A DNA stretch of 64,000 nt, from the NCBI GenBank assembly GCA_963706785.1, contig CAVPNJ010000002.1, forward strand, positions 496,001 through 560,000. Reading direction: 5' to 3'. Every line of letters begins with the position of its first letter. The first letter of the stretch is position 1. Of the stretch, positions 56,753 to 64,000 are shown piece by piece. The position numbers and the translations under genes are program-made. The notes under the pieces were generated by a model. It did not search any database. It was not told the DNA's origin and worked only from the letters and a program-made list of their open reading frames with translations. This DNA is from Pollutimonas sp963706785. Its GTDB lineage: Bacteria > Pseudomonadota > Gammaproteobacteria > Burkholderiales > Burkholderiaceae_B.

Positions 56753-57049
56753 AACGTATTTCGCACACGGCCTTCATGATGCTGGCTCCATTTCGAGCGC
56801 TCATGTGGAGTTTGGCAAGGCCTGCATAGGACCTCTGGTAAAGGCCGCCCTTTGATAGGGCGGTCGGGTGATGCGTTAGCGGCATGGCGCCTTGATAAGG
56901 GCTTATCCGTAGTGACAGCGACTTACAGTATCGTCAGAATACGGTAGCCGTTAGAGGCGGAAACTCAACATCATGGCTCACCGTAACGTACGTATCGCCT
57001 AAGCCGTAATAGGGTGGTTCCGCTGGGCTTCACCGGGAGATACACAGGC
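56753..57049 (+). other. Intergenic region between proC and livK
   Basis: No gene seen. A hairpin GGCCGCCC-TTTGATA-GGGCGGTC (about 56841-56863) may end the proC transcript. The livK promoter should lie beyond it, but no clear -35/-10 pair is visible. GGGAGA sits about 10 bases before the livK start as a ribosome site. Since both flanks carry spurious-looking insertions, the spacing of any element here cannot be trusted. Confidence 0.35.
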
Positions 57050-58168
57050 ATGAAGTTCTAAGACGAGTCTCACCATTGGTAGTGGCCGTCAGCACGATGA
57101 CTTTCGCTGGCAATGTTTATGCCGCCGCAAATATCGAAAATCGGCATTCCGCAGCCCATGACCGGGCCCGCCACTCAATACGGCGATCAAATCCAGGCGG
57201 GTGCCCTTACCGCCATCGATGCCATCAATGCCGCTGGCGGCGTCAAGGGTCAAAAGCTCGAACCGTTACTTATCGACGACGGTTGCGAACCCAAGCAGGC
57301 CGTGCCTGCCGCCAACCGCGTCATCAACTCGGGCGCCAAGTTCGCCGTCGCCCATGCATGCTCTGGCACGACGATTGCCTGCCGTGAACGTCTACGAGCA
57401 AGAGGGCATCGTCGCCATCACCCCGGGCGCAACGTCGCCGCTGGTCACCGACACGATCAAGCCGCATTATTTCTTCCGCACGATCGGCCGCGACGACCAG
57501 CAAGGTCCGTTTGCAGCGCAGCTACATTGCGCAACAGCTCAAGCCCAAGAAAGTCGCCATCCTGCACGACAAGCAGACCTACGGTTCAGGCGTGGCCACA
57601 CAGGTCCGCGATAGCCTTGGCCAAACAGAACGTCAATGTGGCGCTGTATGAAGGGCATCAACGTAGGCGACAGCGACTACTCGGCCGTCATCACCAAGCT
57701 GAAGTCGCTCAATCCCGACCTGGTTTATTTTGGCGGCTACCACGCCGAACTCGGCTTGCTGCTGCGTCAGGCGCGCGAACAAGGCCTGAAACGTCAGTTC
57801 ATGGGTCCGGAAGGCGTGGCCAACAAAGATCTGGTCGCGATTGCCGGCCCGGCCATCGACGGTTTGCTGGTGACGTTGCCGGCTGACTTCACCAAGCTGC
57901 CCGGCAACGAAAGGTTCTTGAGACACTTCAAGAATCACAAGCGCAGCCCGGACGGCGCCTTCACGCTTACGGCTTATGCTGCTGTGCAAATTCTCGCCGA
58001 CAGTATCGATGCCGTGGGCGAAGATCCCACCAAGGTTGCCGACTACATGCACAGCAACACGTTCAATACCGCCATTGGCAAGGTCGAATACGATGCCAAG
58101 GGCGACCTGAAGAACTTCGAATTCGCCGTCTTCAAATGGGACAAGGACGGCGAAGACCGAGCAATTGA
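57050..58168 (+). pseudogene. livK: Branched-chain amino-acid binding protein LivK, nine frameshifts
   Basis: First gene of livKHMGF. The protein can be followed through all frames: signal peptide (MKF, TSLTIVVAVSTMTFAGNVYA), KIGIPQPMTGPATQYGDQIQ, IDDGCEPKQAVPAANRVI, TIGRDDQQGPFAA, GINVGDSDYSAVITKLKS, FMGPEGVANKDLVAIAGPA. It is continuous only if one base is removed at each of about 57059, 57078, 57136, 57380, 57520, 57619, 57656, 58152 and 58165. The result would be 369 residues, close to the 373 of the intact paralogue at 50.2 kb. No deletion and no in-frame stop are needed. The exact 3' end is uncertain. Confidence 0.85.
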
Positions 58169-58287
58169 CCGCATTGCTAGCCTCTCCGTCCTGGTGCTCT
58201 GCCGTTATCGCGTAGGGCACTTTTCTTTCTGTCACGGTCCAGGTTGTGTGCATTGCCAGGCTGGTCCTCCACCGGAACATCTGGTTT

Positions 58288-59219
58288 ATGTCTGAGCTCA
58301 TACCCCAACTTACCCAGCAATTCTTCAACGGTTTGTCGCTGGGCGCGATCTATGCGCTGATCGCCATCGGCTACACGATGGTCTACGGCATCATCGGCAT
58401 GATCAATTTCGCCCACGGCGAAATTTATATGATCGGCGCCTATGTCGGCCTGGTCACGCTTATCGGCCATCGGCGTTAACAGCGGTTTGCCGTTGCCGTT
58501 AGTCATTCTGCGTCATGCTGGTTGTGGCCATGCTCGTGACCGGTGTCTACGGCTACGCAACCGAGAAAGTGGCGTATGCGCCGCTGCGCGGCGGACCGCG
58601 GCTTGGTGCCGCTGATTTCGGCCATCGGTATGTCGATCTTCCTGCAGAACTGGGTCGCCATTGGCCAAGGCGCACGCGATATGGCCGTGCCCGCTTTGGT
58701 AACCGGCTCTGTTCAGTTCCAGCTGGGAACCGACTTCGTCGTTACGGCTGCCGTATTCGCGCATCATGATCATCGTGGTCACGGTGTTGCTTATGATCGC
58801 GCTGACGTTGTTCATCAAGTATTCCCGCCTGGGCCGCGCCTCGCGCGCATGCTCGCAAGACTTGCACATGGCGAATCTGCTGGGCATCGACACCAACCGC
58901 GATGATCTCGTTCACCTTTATGATCGGCGCCATGCTGGCGGCCGTGGGTGGCGTGCTGATCGCCCTGGCCATTGGCAAGCTCAATCCTTTCATCGGGTTT
59001 CTCGCCGGCATCAAGGCCTTCACGGCCGCGGTGCTGGGTGGCATCGGCAGCATTCCTGGCGCGATGCTGGGCGGCGTGCTGCTTGGCCTGGCAGAAACGT
59101 TTGCGGCTGCCTATATTTCATCGCAGTACAAGGACATCGTCGCGTTCGGCTTGCTGGTATTGATTTTGCTGTTCCGCCCCACCGGCCTGCTGGGCAAACC
59201 TGAAGTGGAAAAAGTGTAA
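58288..59219 (+). pseudogene. livH: Branched-chain amino-acid permease LivH, five frameshifts
   Basis: Inner-membrane permease with about eight helices. Start MSELIPQLTQQFFNGLSLGAIYALIAIGYTMVYG and INFAHGEIYMIGAY are diagnostic of LivH. The central part (FGL-type ISAIGMSIFLQNW) and the end (FTAAVLGGIGSIPGAMLGGVLLGLAE) are clear. Extra single bases near 58462, 58511, 58600, 58747 and 58901 break the frame; without them it is 308 residues, the same as E. coli LivH. The stop overlaps the livM start (TAATG). Confidence 0.87.
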
Positions 59220-60458
59220 TGGGCAACCACATCAAAAACGCCTTGATCGCGGCCTTTCTGGCGGGCGTGATCGTCGCGCCCATCTTTGGCTTTCAAATGG
59301 TCCGTCGTGGGCAGCTCACACCATCTCGAGCCCGAATGGGACATGATCTGTTGGCGGCATGGCCATGGTGTTCGTGTTTCAGATGATCAGGCCGCTGTTC
59401 GCTCGCATGTTTGCCGGCCAACGAGCTAAAGCGTCGCGCCTACCTGTCCTCACTGCCGCTAAGGCGCGCCGTGGCCTTATTTTCGTGCTGATCGCCATCG
59501 CCTTGGTCTGGCCATTCTTCTGCCGGCCGCGCGCACGGTCGACATTGCTACGCTGGTGCTTATCTACGTGATGCTGGGCCTGGGCCTGAATATCGTGGTG
59601 GGTTTTGCTGGTCTGCTGGATCTCGGGTTTGTCGGCTTTTACGCCGTGGGCGCCTACACCTACGCCTTGCTGTATCACTGGGCCGGCTGGGGCTTTTGGC
59701 AGGCGCTGCCGTTGGCCGGCGCCATGGCGGCATTGTTCGGCTTCGTGCTGGGCTTTCCGGTGTTGCGTCTGCGCGGCGACTATCTGGCCATCGTCACTCT
59801 GGGCTTCGGCGAAATCATCCGACTGTTGCTGATCAATCTGATCCGTTCTGACGGCGGCCCGGACGGTATTTCAGGCATACCCAAGCCCACGGTGTTCGGC
59901 TTCCCTATGACTCGCGCGCGCACCGGAAGGCGAGACGACCTTTCACGAATTGGTCGGGCTGGGAATTTTCCAACCAGGACGTGATTATCTATCTGTACCT
60001 GATGGCGCTGTGCCTGGCGTTGGTGACCTTGTATGTCTCCAATCGCTGTGATCCGCATGCCGATCGGCCGCGCCTGGGAGGCCTTGCGCGAAGATGAAAT
60101 CGCTTGCCGTTCGCTGGGGCTGAATCCGACCCGCATCAAGCTGTCGGCCTTCACGATGGGGGCCATGTTCGCCGGCTTCGGCGGCGCGTTTTTCGCCGCC
60201 CGCCAGGGCCTGGTCAACCCCGAGTCGTTCACCTTCATCGAGTCGGCGCTGATCCTCGCGATTGTGGTGCTGGGCGGAATGGGCTCGCAGGTGGGCGTGA
60301 TTCTGGCTGCCATCGTTTTGACAGTGGTGCCCGAAATTGCGCGCGAATTCGCCCAATACCGAATGCTGATCTTCGGGTTGGTGATGGTGTTGATGATGAT
60401 GTGGCGCCCGCAGGGGTTGTTGCCCGTGAAACGTCCTCAGGTGGAGCTGAAGGCATGA
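59219..60458 (+). pseudogene. livM: Branched-chain amino-acid permease LivM, seven frameshifts
   Basis: Second permease. N-terminus MGNHIKNALIAAFLAGVIVAPIFGFQMV, core LIYVMLGLGLNIVVGFAGLLDLG and FYAVGAYTYALL, then LRGDYLAIVTLGFGEIIRLLL and FAGFGGAFFAARQGLVNPESF. Seven single-base insertions (about 59310, 59350, 59521, 59530, 59920, 59958, 60047) explain all frame changes; removing them gives 410 residues. No deletions needed. The stop overlaps the livG start (ATGA). Confidence 0.87.
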
Positions 60459-61225
60459 GCGACGTATTGCTGAACGTATCCGGGCTTACAATGCGTTTTG
60501 GCGGGCTTGCTGGCGGTCGACTAACGTTGCGTTCGATGTGAAGCGCGATGAAGTCTTCGCCATCATCGGCCCCAACGGCGCCGGCAAGACGACGGTATTC
60601 AACTGCGTCGGCGGCTTTTATAAGCCGATCGACCGGCGGCATCATCATGGACGGCAAGCCGATCGACGGCATGCCCAGTCATAAGGTGGCCCGACACGGC
60701 CTGGTGCGCACCTTTCAGAACGTACGGCTATTCAAGAATCTGACAGTTCTCGAAAACTTGCTGGTGGCTCAGCACACCCATATCGAGACCGGTTTGTTGC
60801 AAGGCCTGTTCAAGGTTCCGTCCTACCGAAAGTCGGAGCAGGAAGCACTGCAGCGCGCTGCCGAGTGGCTGGACTTCATGGGTATCCGCCAGTTTGCCAA
60901 CCGCGAAGCGGGCAACCTGGCCTACGGTCATCAGCGCCGTCTGGAGATTGCACGCTGCATGATCACCAAGCCGCGCCTGCTGATGCTGGACGAACCCGCC
61001 GCTGGCCTTAACCCCCAGGAAAAGCGCGATCTGCAACAGCTAATCGATCAGTTGCGAAAGGAATTCGACGTCGCAGTACTGCTGATCGAGCACGATATGA
61101 GCCTGGTCATGGGGGTTTCCGATCGCATTTTGGTTATGGAGCACGGCAAACCCATCACCACTGGGCTGCCGGGCGAAGTGCGTGTCGACCCTCGCGTCAT
61201 CAAAGCTTATCTGGGGGAAGAATAA
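60455..61225 (+). pseudogene. livG: Branched-chain amino-acid ATP-binding protein LivG, three frameshifts near 5' end
   Basis: ABC ATPase. The first 60 codons are shifted by extra bases at about 60508, 60522 and 60630; the Walker A IIGPNGAGKTTVFN lies between the second and third. After that the frame is open to the end: VRTFQNVRLFKNLTVLENLLVAQH, signature region LAYGHQRRLEIARCM, Walker B LLMLDEPAAGLNPQE, and the C-terminal GLPGEVRVDPRVIKAYLGEE. Repaired length 255 residues, identical to E. coli LivG. This is the last of the affected genes. Confidence 0.88.
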
Positions 61226-61927
61226 GTGCTTAAGCTCGAAAACATACACACCTTCTACGGTGCCATTCAAGCGCTTAATGATGTTTCGGTCGAGGTCAAC
61301 AAAGGCGAAATCGTTACGCTGATCGGCGCCAACGGCGCAGGCAAAACGACGTTGCTTATGACCGTCTGCGGGTCGCCGCGTGCTCGTAATGGAACTGTCT
61401 CGTTCGAGGGTGAGGACATTACCCACGCAGCCACGCACACCATCATGCGCCGGGGAATCGCCATTTCCCCGGAAGGCCGTCGTGTCTTTCCCGAACTTAC
61501 CGTGGTCGAAAATCTGAAGATGGGCGGTTTTTTCTTAGGCGCACGGGAAATCGATGAGGCGCTCGATCATGTCTATTCGTTGTTCCCACGTCTTAAAGAA
61601 CGCTCAAACCAGCGCGCCGGCACTATGTCGGGCGGCGAGCAGCAAATGCTGGCTATTGGCCGCGCGTTGATGACCAAGCCCAAACTGCTGTTGCTCGATG
61701 AGCCAACGCTGGGTCTGGCTCCGCTTATCATTGCGCAGATCTTCGAAATTATCCGGACAATCCGCGAGCAGGGTGTCACGGTGTTTCTGGTCGAGCAGAA
61801 CGCCAACAAGGCGCTGCAGGTGGCCGACCGCGGATATGTGCTGGAAACCGGCAAGGTTGTCCTGGCTGATACTGGAGCCAATCTGCTGATCAACGATCAG
61901 GTGCGTAAGGCTTATCTTGGAGCATGA
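61226..61927 (+). CDS. livF: Branched-chain amino-acid ATP-binding protein LivF
   Basis: 233-residue ABC ATPase, intact. Walker A LIGANGAGKTTLLMTVC, Q-loop region RGIAISPEGRRVFPELTVVENL, signature MSGGEQQMLAIGRAL, Walker B LLLLDEPTLGLAPLI and H-loop EQNANKA are all present. The start is a GTG directly after the livG stop (no gap), typical of this operon. Works with LivG as the heterodimeric motor of the Liv importer. A strong terminator follows 28 bases later. Confidence 0.94.
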   Translation: MLKLENIHTFYGAIQALNDVSVEVNKGEIVTLIGANGAGKTTLLMTVCGSPRARNGTVSFEGEDITHAATHTIMRRGIAISPEGRRVFPELTVVENLKMGGFFLGAREIDEALDHVYSLFPRLKERSNQRAGTMSGGEQQMLAIGRALMTKPKLLLLDEPTLGLAPLIIAQIFEIIRTIREQGVTVFLVEQNANKALQVADRGYVLETGKVVLADTGANLLINDQVRKAYLGA

Positions 61928-61954
61928 GCCAATAAAGGTTTGAAGCCCTCGTAG

Positions 61955-61993
61955 CAAAAAAGACCACCAGAATGAGCAGGTGGTCTTTTTTTG
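61955..61993. terminator. Bidirectional Rho-independent terminator
   Basis: AAAAAAGACCACC, a 10-base loop, GGTGGTCTTTTTTT. A strong stem with a T run on both strands, ending livKHMGF from the left and the glutathione S-transferase gene from the right. Confidence 0.88.
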
Positions 61994-62031
61994 TTACAGG
62001 CGAATATATCCAGGCTGGTTTTCAGGCAGGC

Positions 62032-62640
62032 TTAGGAAAGGCCTTGTGCCTTGACTGCCGCTTGAACCCCCTGATCCGCATCCATACGGGCGTAAAACGC
62101 GTTCAAGTTTTTCATCGAAGCAATGTCGAGCTTCTTGGCCTTAGCCCAGCGCAATAGCGTATACAAGTAAGGATCGACGATAGAGCGCGTTCCCGCAATC
62201 CATTCTTTGCCCTCAAGTTGCTTGTCAACGATAGCGAACATTTGCACCAGTTTCTCTGCTGTTTTAGAGATCAGCGATTGCTGGAATTCGGCATTTTCAG
62301 TGTAGTACCCGACGCTGAATAACATTCCAAAAGTGCGATGTAGATCGGCATTGCAGAAGCCTAGCCAACGGCGAACTTCAGCCCGTTCGCGTGGTGTGTC
62401 AGGTAATAACTTAGCCTCCGGGTGTATTTCCGCTAGATATTCGAGAATCGCAGCGCTCTGTGTAAGGGTAAGATCGCCGTCAGTAAGAACCGGCACGGCA
62501 CCCAATGGGTTCAATGCCAGGAAGGGCGGTTCTTTGAGCTCGGTACGACTGACCTGCTGCAGTTCGTAAGGTGTCGCTGTCCATTCCAGCACAATATGCG
62601 AAGCTAGCGGGCATGCGCCGGGCAAATAATATAACTTCAT
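62032..62640 (-). CDS. Glutathione S-transferase, beta-class-like
   Basis: 202-residue cytosolic transferase. The N-terminal thioredoxin-like domain (MKLYYLPGACPLASHIVLEW) has Cys10, the beta-class catalytic cysteine. GAVPVLTDGDLTLTQSAAILEYLAE provides the cis-Pro and the Glu/Ser contacts to the gamma-glutamyl group. The C-terminal helical domain starts near residue 88. It conjugates glutathione to electrophiles or acts as a reductase; substrate unknown. It converges with livF at the bidirectional terminator. Upstream (62641-62703) is a short gap to the peptidase gene on the same strand. Confidence 0.9.
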   Translation of the reverse strand: MKLYYLPGACPLASHIVLEWTATPYELQQVSRTELKEPPFLALNPLGAVPVLTDGDLTLTQSAAILEYLAEIHPEAKLLPDTPRERAEVRRWLGFCNADLHRTFGMLFSVGYYTENAEFQQSLISKTAEKLVQMFAIVDKQLEGKEWIAGTRSIVDPYLYTLLRWAKAKKLDIASMKNLNAFYARMDADQGVQAAVKAQGLS

Positions 62641-62703
62641 TGTTGATCTCTCCGTAAATATGACGTGTGGAATCTTGATGCATATACTGATAAAAGCAAA
62701 GCC

Positions 62704-64000
62704 TCAAGGTTGAAGATGCTGGCTGAGGAAAGCTTCGGTACGCTCGTAGAATTCAAGTTTATTCTCGTCGTTATGAAATCCGTGCCCCTCGTCGTCTTTA
62801 ACTAAATATTCTACGTCGACGCCACGCGATCGAAGGGCGGCGACCATTTGATCGCTTTCGGCTTTGTTGACGCGAGGGTCGTTCGCCCCTTGGGCGATAA
62901 ATAGCGGGGCTTTTATTCTATCGGCATGCAAAGCTGGGGAGGCAGCGACAAGCCTATCGTGGTCGGCCGCCGGGTCGCCCACCATGGTGTACATCTTGGT
63001 GAGCAGAGGCTTCCAGTACGGGGGAATCGTGTTCATAAACGTAAGCAAATTGGAAACCCCCACATAATCTACCGCGGCCGCGTATAGATCAGGGGTGTAA
63101 GTAATGCCGGCCAATGCAGCATAACCGCCGTAGCTTCCGCCGTATATGGCAATACGTTCAGGATCGGCGATGCCTTGTTCAATCAGCCATTGAACTCCGT
63201 CGGTAATGTCGTTTTGCATATTCAGGCCCCACTGACCGAAGCTTGCCTCCCAAAATTTTCTACCATAGCCGGTAGAGCCGCGGAAGTTCATTTGCAGAAC
63301 ACAATAGCCTCGGTTAGCTAGAAATTGCGCCTCAGAATTGAAACCCCAACTATCTCTAAGCCAGGGCCCGCCGTGAGGGTTCACGATACATGGCAGGTTT
63401 ACCGAGCTTCGCCCCCGGGGTAGCGTAAGATAACCATGTATGGTCAACCCGTCGCGAGATTGATATTGAATCGGTTGCACGGGGGCCATGTCATCTTCCG
63501 CCAGCGCCGGATTTATGTCGGCCAGCTTATCCAGCGTGCTATTGATGGCATCGTATATATACCGGCTGCCTGGTGTACGGTCGTTGTAGGCAGCTACGAT
63601 GTACTTAGTTTCGTCACGCGTCTGGCTTTGCAGGGAAATTTCGTAGCCCGGCAGCTTTTCGCGCAAGCCTGCGAAACGATCAGCGCTAACCTTATCAAAA
63701 AAATGGTACTTCGGCTTCTCGGTCTGGAATAATGCTACGGTCAACACCTTACGCAAGCGTGAGTATCCTGCACCGTCCAAATCTATGCCATCGACATCAA
63801 ACACAAGCTGTTCGACATCGGGTTCGTAAGGATCAATGATGACAAGGGCCAGGCAGTCGCGCCCTCGATTGCTTAAGGCATAGATAGATTCGTTATCGAA
63901 GGTGAAGAATTCCGGGCTGACCACCGTACGAAAATCGGTGGTGATAATGGGACGAAAGTCATCGTTCTCGGTATTGCGAAATAACAGCGTGCTGTGCAGT
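62704..64000 (-). CDS. S9-family prolyl oligopeptidase-like hydrolase, N-terminus beyond window
   Basis: C-terminal 432 codons of a serine peptidase; the frame runs open to the window edge (LHSTLLFRNTENDDFRPIIT at its left end), so the start lies outside. Part of the beta-propeller domain is followed by the alpha/beta hydrolase domain (about the last 260 residues). The nucleophile elbow is YGGSYGGYAALAG (Ser), the acid lies in AQGANDPRVNKAESD and the His in DDEGHGFHNDENK. NPHGGPWLRDSWGFN forms the oxyanion region. Such enzymes cleave short peptides, often after Pro, or act as acylaminoacyl peptidases. Confidence 0.92.
   Translation of the reverse strand, partial: LHSTLLFRNTENDDFRPIITTDFRTVVSPEFFTFDNESIYALSNRGRDCLALVIIDPYEPDVEQLVFDVDGIDLDGAGYSRLRKVLTVALFQTEKPKYHFFDKVSADRFAGLREKLPGYEISLQSQTRDETKYIVAAYNDRTPGSRYIYDAINSTLDKLADINPALAEDDMAPVQPIQYQSRDGLTIHGYLTLPRGRSSVNLPCIVNPHGGPWLRDSWGFNSEAQFLANRGYCVLQMNFRGSTGYGRKFWEASFGQWGLNMQNDITDGVQWLIEQGIADPERIAIYGGSYGGYAALAGITYTPDLYAAAVDYVGVSNLLTFMNTIPPYWKPLLTKMYTMVGDPAADHDRLVAASPALHADRIKAPLFIAQGANDPRVNKAESDQMVAALRSRGVDVEYLVKDDEGHGFHNDENKLEFYERTEAFLSQHLQP

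Noticed and set aside
57633..58328. 231-residue open frame antisense to livK
   Set aside because: It mirrors the livK codon pattern on the opposite strand; the sense strand encodes a recognised binding protein.

Overview
The window comes from a betaproteobacterial chromosome, most likely Alcaligenaceae (Bordetella/Pusillimonas-like). The evidence is the 16S/23S sequence style, the rrn layout 16S-tRNA-Ile(GAT)-tRNA-Ala(TGC)-23S-5S, family-typical gene neighbourhoods (ybgC-tolQRA, proS-rppH, zapA-6S RNA, recG-oxyR, glnA-ntrBC), and several tripartite-tricarboxylate (TctABC/Bug) genes. It reads as core chromosome with catabolic and transport modules. No phage, insertion sequence, CRISPR array or plasmid functions were seen.

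Layout. 1-3.6 kb: Tol-Pal genes (partial tolA, tolR, tolQ, ybgC) and proS on the minus strand. 3.7-6.4 kb: rppH, then a TctD/TctE-like two-component pair. 6.5-9.5 kb: a beta-hydroxyacid dehydrogenase and tctBA, both tct genes carrying a +1 frameshift. 9.8-11.6 kb: coiled-coil protein, zapA, 6S RNA and a SIMPL protein. 11.8-15.5 kb: a hydroxyacid catabolic operon (dehydrogenase, RraA-type aldolase, Bug-type binding protein) with a divergent LysR. 15.6-19.7 kb: lgt, cytochrome c, gate-domain membrane protein, hpd and a divergent Lrp regulator. 19.7-26.6 kb: a long gene-free region with quasi-periodic TATATA motifs, then a complete rRNA operon with promoters, boxA sites and terminator.

26.7-31.0 kb: a minus-strand run yicC-otsB-otsA-ybiB. 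31.1-37.3 kb: rph, rdgB and hemW, with a three-gene acyl-CoA/PrpD module wedged between rph and rdgB. 37.3-41.7 kb: glnA-ntrB-ntrC behind a sigma-54 promoter with two NtrC-type sites. 41.7-46.9 kb: fbpABC ferric transport behind a Fur-like box, fpr, ridA. 46.9-51.3 kb: recG, oxyR and an intact branched-chain amino-acid binding protein. 51.4-55.8 kb: ugpBAEC glycerol-3-phosphate transport. 55.9-61.9 kb: proC and livKHMGF. 62.0-64 kb: a glutathione S-transferase and a partial S9 peptidase.

The most striking anomaly is at 56.6-60.6 kb. I can reconcile proC, livK, livH, livM and livG with full-length proteins only by removing 26 single-base insertions. No deletion is needed, and the repaired lengths match the families. 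That points to a local sequence-quality problem more than to gene decay, but the DNA alone cannot settle it. I found no clearly new enzymatic or defence system. The least explained DNA is the TATATA-rich region upstream of the rRNA operon.
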